The notes below the pieces were generated by a model. The model did no database searches, had not been told where the DNA came from, and saw nothing but the letters and a program-made list of their open reading frames with translations. 64,000 bases of DNA from NCBI RefSeq assembly GCF_011044175.1, contig NZ_CP049057.1, forward strand, positions 1,813,501 to 1,877,500, in the 5' to 3' direction. The translations under genes and the position numbers were made by a program. Below, piece after piece: positions 43,627 to 54,638 of this stretch (positions are counted from its first letter, which is position 1; every line of letters begins with the position of its first letter). This DNA comes from Rasiella rasia (GTDB lineage Bacteria; Bacteroidota; Bacteroidia; Flavobacteriales; Flavobacteriaceae).

Positions 43627-45807
43627 TTATTTTACAATAAGCTTCTTAGAAACACCACTTGTGCTATTTCCAATTCTAACAATGTAAACACCGCTAGATG
43701 CATAAGACATATTAAGCTCATATCTGTATCCATCTCCGTTGTTATCAAGACCATAACTCAATAAGTTTTGTCCTAATACATTTGTTACAGTAAGTGTAAG
43801 TCTCTCTGTAAGTGTTTGAGTAGCTAAAGAAATATCAAACATGTTATTTCCTTTGTTTACAATAAGAAGGTCTGAATCTGACAAGATATTATCTTCTACA
43901 CCTAAAGTAGTGTTCGTTACTGTTTTAGTTGCAGTATCATTTGCTGCTACTGAGTCTCCAGCCAATCCTGTAGAAACTTCAATATCATAAGAAGTACCTG
44001 GTGTAGACATGTCTACAGGTACTGAAAATGTATGACTAATACTAGTTGCACTAGCTAAAGGTCCAGCAATCACATCAGTTACGATAGCAGTACCATCTAC
44101 AGTAAGGCTAACAGGGATGTTAGTTTGTGGATCTGTACCAAAGTTAAAGATCGTAGCAACAACATCTTCAGCAGCTGTTAGTGCTCCATCATTAGGATCT
44201 GTAATGGTAGTAGCTCCAACATCATTTGCTTGACTAGGTGCAATATCAAATACCCCTACGTGATCTTTTCTACCACCTACAGCGATTTCATTGATAAACC
44301 AGAACGTCTGATCATTGTTAGGGTCGATATCAATTTTAGAGTAATCTCCGTAACGTAGGTTAGGAATATTGTTTGTACTTAATTTAATTGGAGTTTCAGT
44401 AACAGTCATAGTTCCTAAAGCGTCTGCTGCGAATCTACCTGTGTAGTAAGAACCTACTCTAAAGTCTGTAGGGTTTGGTGTTGTTGGTCCTGCCATTGCA
44501 GAATACCCCATACCAATATTTCCAGCGTTATCCATCATTAAACTACCCATCCAAGCGTGCTTTCCGTCTGGAGACGTAAAAGTACCTTCTTGGTGTAACG
44601 TCCATGGCTGTCCAGCTCCTGTTTGACGTAATTCTACCCAACGAATACCTGCTAACTTTCCTCCACCAGCATCGGTATCTACAGTAAAGTTAAATAATGC
44701 AGAGTTGTAGGTAGGAAATTGTCTAAACTGTGCTTGGTTCATGATAGTAGCTTGAATTGCATCGATAGATGCTCCACCTCCTGGTTGAGATAGGTTAGAG
44801 AACCCTCCACCATCAAATACTGAGATAAACGGCGCTAAAGGGATTTCAGTAACAGCAGAAACTACAGAGTTTCCTGGAGTAGCAAAATCTGTATCGATCG
44901 TCCAGTATCTAGCGTGATCTGTTGTCACACCACCATAAGAGTCGTCTGCTAAGTAAATTACAGTTGCACCACCTGACGTAGGCATGTCGTCGTTAGTTAC
45001 ATTTAATACCTGCGCGCTGTGGAAAGAAATTCCAGGGTTAGGGTTAATCCAACCTGGCATAGAAAATGCCTGAATTCCTGCCGTTGCAGCTCCTGCTAAT
45101 GCAGCAGCTCTTTCAACAACCCATACCTTTGCACTTGAATTACCACCGTTATTACCCGTTAGGTAGTAACCATCTCTCCATACAGAAAGCTTGTTGTAGT
45201 CATTTACGTTTGGTACTGTATACACATTCCAAGCAGCAGATACTGGGTCTGGCCCGTCAGATACGGCAACCTGAACTTGCCCGTTAGATGAGAACAAGTA
45301 AGATAATACCCAACGATCTGCAGCAGAATCGTAAGAAACAGTAAGGTCACAACATCCACCTCCAGAGAAGATGTTTGTTACAGACAACTGTCCTGTAAGA
45401 GGCGCTCCGGTCTTGTCGAAAATTCTGAATCCTGTGTTAAATACAGTCATCACGTGATCTGGCCCAACGGCAAGCGCTGGATCTGAAGGAGATGATCCTG
45501 AAGCTGTAGCTTCGAAATCAAATAATAATGATCTTGTATTAATAGTTCCTTCCGCTGGATTTGGGTTACTAGCATATACATCGTTTGTTGTTTGTGGGTC
45601 TTTCCCTATAATATAAGGATATGAGGTAGCACGTTTGTCTTGCGCCTCACGTTCTGTCATGTCTGCAGGAATCAAGTTAGTTCTAGATTCCAAACTTGGA
45701 ACATACATTTTAGGTGGAGTTTCACCTACAAAATCTGGCCCTTGTTGTGCATTTGCTGAAAAGCCAAACGCCATTACCAAGGCGAGAAGAGTCAATTTTA
45801 GTTTCAT
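43627..45807 (-). CDS. T9SS-secreted protein with CARDB domain
   Basis: The product has 726 residues. The signal peptide MKLKLTLLALVMAFGFSANA is cut by rule. The large central region (TRSLLFDFEATASGSSPSDP, VGPDHVMTVFNTGFRIFDK, DLTVSYDSAADRWVLSYLF, GDYSKIDIDPNNDQTFWFIN) looks like a beta-propeller-type domain with Asp-rich turns and few Lys. A CARDB-like domain follows (NDVGATTITDPNDGALTAAE, VVATIFNFGTDPQTNIPVSL). The T9SS type A sorting domain is LTLTVTNVLGQNLLSYGL, SGVYIVRIGNSTSGVSKKLI. Function unknown; a secreted and surface-bound product. It is a single gene with its own terminator opposite the small lipoprotein gene. Confidence 0.85.
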   Translation of the reverse strand: MKLKLTLLALVMAFGFSANAQQGPDFVGETPPKMYVPSLESRTNLIPADMTEREAQDKRATSYPYIIGKDPQTTNDVYASNPNPAEGTINTRSLLFDFEATASGSSPSDPALAVGPDHVMTVFNTGFRIFDKTGAPLTGQLSVTNIFSGGGCCDLTVSYDSAADRWVLSYLFSSNGQVQVAVSDGPDPVSAAWNVYTVPNVNDYNKLSVWRDGYYLTGNNGGNSSAKVWVVERAAALAGAATAGIQAFSMPGWINPNPGISFHSAQVLNVTNDDMPTSGGATVIYLADDSYGGVTTDHARYWTIDTDFATPGNSVVSAVTEIPLAPFISVFDGGGFSNLSQPGGGASIDAIQATIMNQAQFRQFPTYNSALFNFTVDTDAGGGKLAGIRWVELRQTGAGQPWTLHQEGTFTSPDGKHAWMGSLMMDNAGNIGMGYSAMAGPTTPNPTDFRVGSYYTGRFAADALGTMTVTETPIKLSTNNIPNLRYGDYSKIDIDPNNDQTFWFINEIAVGGRKDHVGVFDIAPSQANDVGATTITDPNDGALTAAEDVVATIFNFGTDPQTNIPVSLTVDGTAIVTDVIAGPLASATSISHTFSVPVDMSTPGTSYDIEVSTGLAGDSVAANDTATKTVTNTTLGVEDNILSDSDLLIVNKGNNMFDISLATQTLTERLTLTVTNVLGQNLLSYGLDNNGDGYRYELNMSYASSGVYIVRIGNSTSGVSKKLIVK

Positions 45808-45875
45808 TAGAATAGTTTTTTTTAGGTTAATTCTTAATAAGACGTTAAAAGTACAAAAACTTACTTCATAATAAA

Positions 45876-45904
45876 AAGAAAAACCCCCTTAAAATAAGAG
45901 GGTT
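45876..45904 (-). terminator. glyS terminator
   Basis: Minus-strand AACCCTCTT and AAGGGGGTT form a hairpin around a short A/T loop (45882-45904), followed by TTTTTCTTTTT. It lies just after the glyS stop at 45911. Confidence 0.7.
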
Positions 45905-45910
45905 AATCTA

Positions 45911-47455
45911 CTAGTTTAGTATATTAAACAGCCATTTTTTATACGAAGTGCTCGTTTTTAATCGGCTCGCTATTTCGGCTATAGGAATTCTTTCCTGTTG
46001 CATGGTATCTCTATCGCGTATGGTAACGGTGTTATCTTCTTTGGTTTGATGATCTACAGTAATACAAAATGGTGTTCCCGCAGCATCTTGTCTTCTGTAG
46101 CGTCGCCCTACTGCATCCTTTTCATCATAAGAAACATTGTAATCCCATTGCAACTGCTGTACAATTTCTTGCGCAATTTCCTGCAGACCATCTTTCTTCA
46201 CTAAAGGAAGGATTGCTGCCTTGGTAGGTGCTAAAATAGAAGGAAGCTTAAGAACAACTCTCGTGCTTCCATCGTCTAAAGTTTCATCTTGAAGTGAATG
46301 ACTTAACACTGCCAAAAACATTCTATCCAAGCCAATAGAAGTCTCTACAACATATGGAGTATAGTTTTTATTTAGTTCAGGATCAAAAAACTGAAGCTTC
46401 TTTCCGCTAAATTCTTCGTGTGCTTTTAAATCGAAATCGGTTCTAGAATGAATTCCTTCCAATTCTTTAAATCCGAAAGGAAAATTAAACTCTATATCTG
46501 CAGCCGCATTGGCATAATGCGCTAATTTTTCATGGTCGTGAAAACGGTAGTTCTCTGGCCCCATACCTAATGACAAGTGCCATTTAAGGCGTGTTTCTTT
46601 CCAGTAGTCGTACCATTTCATTTCCTCTCCTGGTCGTACAAAAAACTGCATTTCCATTTGTTCAAATTCACGCATTCTAAAAATAAACTGACGCGCCACA
46701 ATTTCATTTCTAAATGCCTTACCCGTCTGCGCAATTCCAAATGGTATTTTCATACGTCCCGTTTTTTGAACGTTCAAGAAATTTACAAAAATACCTTGAG
46801 CCGTTTCTGGGCGTAAATACAAATCTGTTGCACTTTCTGCAGAAGCACCTAACTTGGTACCAAACATAAGGTTGAATTGCTTTACATCGGTCCAGTTTTT
46901 AGAACCTGTATCGGGGTCTGCAATCCCTAATTCTTCAATTAGTGCTTTTACGTCGGCTAAGTCTTCAGCTTCTAATGAGCGTGCCATCCGATTTAGAATT
47001 TCGGCTTTCTGCTCTCGATATTTTACCACTCTAGGATGAGTAGCAACAAACTGAGCTTCATCAAAAGCATCGCCAAAGCGTTTTTTAGCTTTTAAAATTT
47101 CCTTCTGTGCCTTTTGCTCTAATTTTTCGGCATAGTCTTCTACGAGTACATCGGCACGATAGCGCTTTTTTGAATCTTTGTTATCTATAAGCGGGTCGTT
47201 AAAGGCATCTACGTGTCCGGAAGCCTTCCAAGTAGTGGGATGCATTAAGATAGCTGCATCAATACCAACTATATTTTGGTGCATGTACACCATACTTCGC
47301 CACCAATATTCGCGAATATTTTTCTTTAATTCTACCCCATTCTGTGCGTAATCATACACGGCACTTAAACCGTCATAAATTTCGCTAGAACCAAATATGT
47401 AGCCGTACTCTTTTGCGTGCGATACTACTTTCTTAAACTGATCGTCGTTTGCCAT
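45911..47455 (-). CDS. glyS: Glycyl-tRNA synthetase (alpha2 type)
   Basis: Charges tRNA-Gly; class II synthetase. The 514 residues belong to the homodimeric form found in archaea, eukaryotes and some bacteria including Bacteroidota, not the alpha2beta2 form. Marks: FGSSEIYDGLSAVYDYAQNG, REYWWRSMVYMHQNIVGIDA, ATDLYLRPETAQGIFVNFLN (class II motif), FGIAQTGKAFRNEIVARQFI with motif 2 FRMREFEQMEMQFFV, and motif 3 VVETSIGLDRMFLAVL. The anticodon-binding domain ends the protein (DRDTMQQERIPIAEIASRL). A TATTTTTG box ends four bases before the ATG, so the message may have no leader. Confidence 0.96.
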   Translation of the reverse strand: MANDDQFKKVVSHAKEYGYIFGSSEIYDGLSAVYDYAQNGVELKKNIREYWWRSMVYMHQNIVGIDAAILMHPTTWKASGHVDAFNDPLIDNKDSKKRYRADVLVEDYAEKLEQKAQKEILKAKKRFGDAFDEAQFVATHPRVVKYREQKAEILNRMARSLEAEDLADVKALIEELGIADPDTGSKNWTDVKQFNLMFGTKLGASAESATDLYLRPETAQGIFVNFLNVQKTGRMKIPFGIAQTGKAFRNEIVARQFIFRMREFEQMEMQFFVRPGEEMKWYDYWKETRLKWHLSLGMGPENYRFHDHEKLAHYANAAADIEFNFPFGFKELEGIHSRTDFDLKAHEEFSGKKLQFFDPELNKNYTPYVVETSIGLDRMFLAVLSHSLQDETLDDGSTRVVLKLPSILAPTKAAILPLVKKDGLQEIAQEIVQQLQWDYNVSYDEKDAVGRRYRRQDAAGTPFCITVDHQTKEDNTVTIRDRDTMQQERIPIAEIASRLKTSTSYKKWLFNILN

Positions 47456-47459
47456 GGCG

Positions 47460-47467
47460 CAAAAATA
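47460..47467 (-). promoter_or_regulatory. glyS promoter giving a probably leaderless mRNA
   Basis: Minus-strand TATTTTTG (47467-47460) matches TAnnTTTG and is separated from the ATG by four bases (CGCC), the same spacing as for panD (CACC). Confidence 0.5.
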
Positions 47468-47510
47468 GAAAAATTTGCAGCCGCCACATATATCTCAAAG
47501 AGATTTTAAA

Positions 47511-47543
47511 CAAAAAACCTGCAAAGAAATTCTTTACAGGTTT
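47511..47543 (-). terminator. Terminator of the coiled-coil membrane protein gene
   Basis: Arms 47515-47527 and 47531-47543 are complementary except for one C-A mismatch, with a three-base loop. The minus strand continues with TTTTTTGTTT. Confidence 0.75.
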
Positions 47544-47581
47544 CATACTATACCTTATAGATTTTGTTCTAAAGTCTTTTA

Positions 47582-48463
47582 CTATTTCAATACCATAGCG
47601 GTGGTTGCAATTTGCTTTCCTCCATCAAAAACATTGATAACATAACGACCTTCTATTAAATCGTCTTCTAGAGCATCTATCATGGCGCATACATCAAGTT
47701 CTTCATTTTCGTAATACACATTAACAGACTTACTGTAGTTTAACGTTCCGTTGTCGTAGGTGAGACTGGCTTTTTCACCAAGTAAGTTATTCTTAGGATT
47801 AATAACTTGAACATAGATTGTTTTATCTCCTGGCTCAGCAATCGCATTTGGAGCCAATTGAAAACAAGCTCTAATTTTATCTGCTCTGCTACTGCGTCTT
47901 GTGTCTACTACTTTACCACTATTTCTAATAATTACGGCCTCTCCTCTTAAGTCGGTAGCACTTAGTGCTGCACCTTTGGCAACAGTTTCGGACAAAGCAA
48001 GATTTTCCATATTAACAGAATCTACCACTTTAATAGTTTCATTTAACATGCTACTAGTGCTGTCACGCTCTATTACCAATCTATTGTTGGCAGCAATCAG
48101 GCTATCTGCTTTTCTGAAAAGTGCTTTACGCTCGTTTTTCAATCTTCCAATTTCAACTTTATAACGCTGAATAAGGCCTACGTTGGCTTCTGCATCTTTA
48201 ACCGAGTCTAATAAAATCTCGATTCGCTCTCTTGCAGCCAAAAGGTCATTGTCTTTAAGTTCGTTGTCTTGAATCACTTCATCATAATTTGCGATAAGCT
48301 CTTCTAGTTCATTTTCAATTTCGGTCTTTTGCTGCTCTAATCCAGATACAGTACTTTTACTATCATTATAAAGTGTAACCGTATACACAGCAAGTGCTAT
48401 AAGCAGTACAGAAAGCACACCTATTAACACTTTAAATTTGGCACTATTATTTTCGTTATTCAT
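47582..48463 (-). CDS. Membrane-anchored coiled-coil protein of unknown function
   Basis: The product has 293 residues. A short cytoplasmic N-terminus is followed by one TM helix (KVLIGVLSVLLIALAVYTVT) and a long coiled coil (about residues 35-150; EQQKTEIENELEELIANYDE, NDLLAARERIEILLDSVKD). The C-terminal beta-rich domain has ADKIRACFQLAPNAIAEPGD, KTIYVQVINPKNNLLGEKAS and EGRYVINVFDGGKQIATTAM. The topology puts the coiled coil in the periplasm. The family is found in Bacteroidota, but I know no function. Two Cys in the C-terminal domain might pair. It is a single gene, divergent from comF, with its own terminator. Confidence 0.7.
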   Translation of the reverse strand: MNNENNSAKFKVLIGVLSVLLIALAVYTVTLYNDSKSTVSGLEQQKTEIENELEELIANYDEVIQDNELKDNDLLAARERIEILLDSVKDAEANVGLIQRYKVEIGRLKNERKALFRKADSLIAANNRLVIERDSTSSMLNETIKVVDSVNMENLALSETVAKGAALSATDLRGEAVIIRNSGKVVDTRRSSRADKIRACFQLAPNAIAEPGDKTIYVQVINPKNNLLGEKASLTYDNGTLNYSKSVNVYYENEELDVCAMIDALEDDLIEGRYVINVFDGGKQIATTAMVLK

Positions 48464-48558
48464 AGAATTAAATTTACGTCTAGGTTAGGAATATGAGGCT
48501 AAAATACTACGCAACTAGGTATCAACTTGTTTATGAAATGGTAAAAAAAAATTAAAAA

Positions 48559-49224
48559 ATGTTAAATGTCTTATTTCCAAAACTCTGTCACGGTTGTAAA
48601 ACCAAACTGCTAAAGGCAGAAGAAGTACTTTGCGGGAACTGTAGACACCAACTCCCTTTGGCATGTTATCACCGTACAAATAATGAGACAGTTCGCACTA
48701 TATTTAGCGGAAGAATACCCGTGGTAAACGCCACTGCACTGCTCCAATTTCATAAAAAAGGTATTACCCAACAATTATTGCACGATTTAAAGTATCGCAA
48801 ACAAGAACAGATAAGTTACTTCTTCGGAAAGTGGCTAGGGGCAGAACTTGCAGAAATTGAGGCATATCAAGATATCGATATGGTTATTCCAGTCCCTATT
48901 CATAAAACAAAGAAGAGAAAGCGCGGGTATAATCAGGTAAGCGGATTTGGTCATGAAATTTCGCAAGCGCTTGCAATTCCATTTGCTGAAAACGTTCTTC
49001 TCAAAAAATCTGCCACTAAATCGCAAGTTTTTAAACAACGTTTTACACGATTTGGCAATCAAGAAGTTTTTAGTGTTAAACATGATTCATTACTTAATGA
49101 AAAACATATTTTGTTAGTAGACGATATTGTTACCACAGGGGCTACCCTAGAAACTTGCGCAAACCTACTCTTAGAAAAAGGCGCTACTAAAATTAGTGTT
49201 GCTACAATGGCTATAACGTTATAA
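48559..49224 (+). CDS. comF: ComF family phosphoribosyltransferase-like protein
   Basis: The product has 221 residues. A four-cysteine zinc-binding N-terminus (C10, C13, C25, C28 in LCHGCKTK and LCGNC) and the phosphoribosyltransferase domain with the PRPP motif ILLVDDIVTTGATLETCANL are both complete. Also typical are HDLKYRKQEQISYFFGKWLG, VIPVPIHKTKKRKRGYNQ and ATKSQVFKQRFTRF. The family (ComFC/GntX) is needed for DNA uptake in naturally competent bacteria, where it is thought to link DNA import with replication-fork proteins. No other competence gene is nearby. Confidence 0.93.
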   Translation: MLNVLFPKLCHGCKTKLLKAEEVLCGNCRHQLPLACYHRTNNETVRTIFSGRIPVVNATALLQFHKKGITQQLLHDLKYRKQEQISYFFGKWLGAELAEIEAYQDIDMVIPVPIHKTKKRKRGYNQVSGFGHEISQALAIPFAENVLLKKSATKSQVFKQRFTRFGNQEVFSVKHDSLLNEKHILLVDDIVTTGATLETCANLLLEKGATKISVATMAITL

Positions 49225-49273
49225 ACATGGTAAAACCTAATATGCCATCAAAAAACTTGTTATTTTTGTTTCC

Positions 49274-50917
49274 TTGAAAAAACTTATCACACACCTATAC
49301 CATTATAGACAAAGAGTACTTTATCTCTTAATTCTATGCCTTTTTTCGCTCTCATTTGTAGATTGCGCAAAGAGAGGCAATCCTAGTGGTGGTAAAAGAG
49401 ACTCGTTAGCCCCAGTAATAGTAAAAAGTAGTCCAGAAAATTATAGCACTCATTTTGAAGGGAACGAAATAAGAATCACCTTCGATGAGTATATTAAATT
49501 AGTTGAAGTCCAGAAAAACCTAATAATATCTCCCCCGTTAAAATATCAGCCAATTATTACGCCACTTAGCACAAGTAAGCAGCTACGCATTAAAATTCTA
49601 GACACCCTTAAAGAGAATACCACATATTCATTTAACTTCGGAAATAGTATAGTAGATAACAATGAAGAAAATGAATTTCCATACTTTAAATATGTATTTT
49701 CTACAGGTAGCTACATCGATAGCTTAACCTTAAATGGCACAGTGAAAGATGCGGTACTCCCTAAAGCCGAAAACCCAGTGAGTGTGCTACTCTATGAATA
49801 CAATGAAACATTCTCAGATTCTATAATATTTAAAGAAAAGCCAACCTATATCACGGTAACAAAAGACAGTACAAACACCTTCGAATTTACAAATCTTAAA
49901 GAAGGGAAGTACTTATTAATTGGACTAAAAGAAAAAAGTAACGACTATATTTTTCAACCTAAAACCGATAAAATAGGTTTCTTAAGAGATACCATTTCGT
50001 TACCCGCCGATACTACGTACAGCTTAACGGTTTTCACAGAAACTCCAGACTGCGAAGTAACTAGGCCAGCGCATCATAGCAAACAAGAAATTTTATTTGG
50101 TTTCAACGGAAAAGCAGACAGCCTTCAAATACGTCCAATTTCCGAAGTACCACAAGACTACACCTCAAAAATTTATAAAGATTTCGAAAAAGACACCTTA
50201 CATTATTGGTTTAAACCAGCATTTGATGTAGAAGTAACAGATTCGTTGTTGTTCCTTGCAACCAATAGAACTTCTAGAGATACCCTTGAGGTACGACTTA
50301 AAAAGCTCTTTGCAGATTCATTAAATATTACTCCTGCTCAGGGAGCCACACTTACGTTGTTAGACACATTTAAACTACAGGCAAATACGCCCATTAATAC
50401 ATTTTCTGAGGATAGAATTGAAATTTTAGACAAAGACTCTATTGCTGTTCCGCACAGCGTGACGTTAGACACCTTATACAATAGAGCTTCCATTGTTTTC
50501 GACAAAACATTTGAACAAAACTATAAGATTAAGCTGCTACCGGGAGCTATTACAGATTTTTTTGAAGCTACTAACGATACGCTTTCGTATTCGGCCCGCA
50601 CAAAAGCAGAAGATGAATACGGAGATATTGCGCTTACCTTGCGAAATGCAGAAAAATTTCCACTAATTATTGAACTAGTTAATGAAAAATTTAAAGTGAT
50701 TCGTTCTAAAGTTATAACTGAAAATTCAGTTGTTAGCTTTCCCTATATTGAGCCAGGTTTTTACTACATACGTATTGTATTTGATACAAACGCAAACAAT
50801 ATTTGGGACAGTGGTAATTTTTTACAAAAATTACAACCTGAGGCGGTCAAATATTACGGAGAAAGAATAGAAATTCGTGGTAATTGGGATCAACAAATTA
50901 CCTTTACGTTAGAGTAA
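49274..50917 (+). CDS. Ig-like domain lipoprotein
   Basis: The product has 547 residues and begins at a TTG; there is no Met codon in the whole signal peptide region. TATTTTTG lies five bases before it. The lipobox LFSLSFVDCAKRGNPSGG gives a lipoprotein. An N-terminal Ig-like domain of the SbsA/Big_5 type follows: APVIVKSSPENYSTHFEGNE, IRITFDEYIKLVEVQKNLI, NTTYSFNFGNSIVDNNEENE. Several carboxypeptidase-regulatory-like beta modules come next (FEFTNLKEGKYLLIGLKEK, YIEPGFYYIRIVFDTNANN). This two-part layout is standard for a Bacteroidota lipoprotein family of unknown role. Its last 14 bases overlap the end of the convergent nitrilase gene. Confidence 0.82.
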   Translation: MKKLITHLYHYRQRVLYLLILCLFSLSFVDCAKRGNPSGGKRDSLAPVIVKSSPENYSTHFEGNEIRITFDEYIKLVEVQKNLIISPPLKYQPIITPLSTSKQLRIKILDTLKENTTYSFNFGNSIVDNNEENEFPYFKYVFSTGSYIDSLTLNGTVKDAVLPKAENPVSVLLYEYNETFSDSIIFKEKPTYITVTKDSTNTFEFTNLKEGKYLLIGLKEKSNDYIFQPKTDKIGFLRDTISLPADTTYSLTVFTETPDCEVTRPAHHSKQEILFGFNGKADSLQIRPISEVPQDYTSKIYKDFEKDTLHYWFKPAFDVEVTDSLLFLATNRTSRDTLEVRLKKLFADSLNITPAQGATLTLLDTFKLQANTPINTFSEDRIEILDKDSIAVPHSVTLDTLYNRASIVFDKTFEQNYKIKLLPGAITDFFEATNDTLSYSARTKAEDEYGDIALTLRNAEKFPLIIELVNEKFKVIRSKVITENSVVSFPYIEPGFYYIRIVFDTNANNIWDSGNFLQKLQPEAVKYYGERIEIRGNWDQQITFTLE

Positions 50918-51689
50918 ATGCATCTGCATCATTTAAAAACTGAAGGTGTTTTCGGTTTTTAGTTATGTGTGTTTTAGAGAGCGTAATCGTGTCTACAAAC
51001 TCTTTTTCATAATCCTGTGTAGATATCTGTGTTCCCAGAACATCATAAATTGCGCTGTGCCCAGTATATTCATGACCGTTACCATCTAACCCCACACGGT
51101 TAACACCAACACAATAACTCATGTTTTCTATGGCGCGTGCTTTTAAGAGTGCATCCCAAGCAGTAATTCGTTTTTTAGGCCAGTTAGCAACATATAACAG
51201 CACGTCGTAATTTTCTGTATTTCTAGCCCAAACTGGGAATCGCAAATCGTAACACACCAATGGGAAAATACGCCATCCTTTATAGTCAATCACAACTCTA
51301 TTTCTACCAGCTGTATACGTTTTATGCTCGCCGGCCAGGGTAAATGTGTGTTTTTTGTTGTATGTGAAAATGGCACCTTCTTCGGTTATAAAATAGAGCC
51401 TATTGTAGTAGCATTCGTTGTCTTTTACAATAATACTTCCAACTAAGGCACACCCTCTTCGCGCAGCAAGTTCTTTCATCCACATGACAGTAAACCCTTC
51501 TCTTTCTTCGGCAAGGACATCAGCATTCATGCTAAAGCCAGTTGTAAACATTTCGGGAAGCACAACAATATCTGTCTCTTCAGTTATACCCATAATTTTA
51601 TCATACAACATGGCACGATTTGCTTTTGCATTTTCCCAATGCAAATGTGTTTGTATGAGGGTTACTTTCAATTGTTCTTTTTGAGACAT
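50904..51689 (-). CDS. Nitrilase-superfamily amidohydrolase (omega-amidase / YafV-like)
   Basis: The product has 261 residues. The Glu-Lys-Cys triad is E46 (VVLPEMFTTGFS), K113 (YNKKHTFTLAGEH) and C146 (FPLVCYDLRFPVWAR). The length, the TFTLAGEH loop and WDALLKARAIENMSYCVGVN match the omega-amidase branch (YafV/Nit2), which hydrolyses alpha-ketoglutaramate or 2-oxosuccinamate. The glutamine/methionine-type transaminase at 54639-55778 on the same strand would produce such a substrate, so the two may act together (inference). The ankyrin gene ends 20 bp upstream. It is convergent with the Ig-like lipoprotein gene. Confidence 0.85.
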   Translation of the reverse strand: MSQKEQLKVTLIQTHLHWENAKANRAMLYDKIMGITEETDIVVLPEMFTTGFSMNADVLAEEREGFTVMWMKELAARRGCALVGSIIVKDNECYYNRLYFITEEGAIFTYNKKHTFTLAGEHKTYTAGRNRVVIDYKGWRIFPLVCYDLRFPVWARNTENYDVLLYVANWPKKRITAWDALLKARAIENMSYCVGVNRVGLDGNGHEYTGHSAIYDVLGTQISTQDYEKEFVDTITLSKTHITKNRKHLQFLNDADAFTLT

Positions 51690-51709
51690 GTTATATCCTA
51701 TTGTTTTGG

Positions 51710-52180
51710 CTATTCTTCTAAGGTAGTAATAACTTCACTTAACCCTTGTAATTTAGCATGATCTAGTGCTGTATTACCACGGTCATCTTTTATATGTTTG
51801 TCTGCTCCATGGGCAAGCAACATCTTTATTATTTCAATTCTATTAAAGGTAGCCGCATAGATTAACGCAGTTGCGCCGTTAAAGTTTGTTACATTCACAT
51901 TTGCGCCGTGCTTCATAAGCATTTTGGCAATAGTGGCAAATCCCTTAAAGCACACTCCCATTAATGCTGTATTTCCACTTGCATCTTGGGCGTCAATATT
52001 TTGTGGATGTTTTAAAATTTCCGCGGAAATTTCCTCCAATCCGTAATAGGTCGCAAGCAGAAGTGGTGTACTACCCCTAGCATCAGTCTCATTTACCCAA
52101 CTTGGGTTCTTGCTAAGCAATACCTGTAGCTGTTCCTTATTTTCTTTTCTAATTGCCGCAAATAAATCCGAAATTTCCAT
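51710..52180 (-). CDS. Ankyrin-repeat protein next to catalase-peroxidase
   Basis: The product has 156 residues with no signal peptide. Four to five ankyrin repeats are recognisable: DARGSTPLLLATYYGLEEIS, DASGNTALMGVCFKGFATIA, NFNGATALIYAATFNRIEII, DDRGNTALDHAKLQGLSEVI. It is probably a cytoplasmic adaptor. In Pseudomonas and Campylobacter, ankyrin proteins encoded next to catalases are needed for full catalase activity or haem loading. The position 82 bp after katG suggests a similar role here, although a terminator hairpin separates the genes. Confidence 0.88.
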   Translation of the reverse strand: MEISDLFAAIRKENKEQLQVLLSKNPSWVNETDARGSTPLLLATYYGLEEISAEILKHPQNIDAQDASGNTALMGVCFKGFATIAKMLMKHGANVNVTNFNGATALIYAATFNRIEIIKMLLAHGADKHIKDDRGNTALDHAKLQGLSEVITTLEE

Positions 52181-52203
52181 AGCTTAAATCTTATGATAAA
52201 GAT

Positions 52204-52235
52204 AAAAAGAAAGCAACACCTATGGCATTGCTTTC
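52204..52235 (-). terminator. katG terminator
   Basis: Minus-strand GAAAGCAA (52235-52228) and TTGCTTTC (52216-52209) pair around an 11-base loop and are followed by TTTTT. It lies 28 bases after the katG stop. Confidence 0.75.
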
Positions 52236-52262
52236 ATATAATGTTACGTTAAACAGCCTGTG

Positions 52263-54497
<2,235 letters not shown>

Positions 54498-54638
54498 TTA
54501 GTTACGTGAATAAATTTTTTGTTCTTTCTAAGAAGTTTAAAGTTAATAAATCTTAAGCAGCGAATTCCATGTGAGTATTGTATGTTTTAATTTTGTAATT
54601 GAAAAAATTGATAGTTTAAGTGTTATCTCATAAGAAAA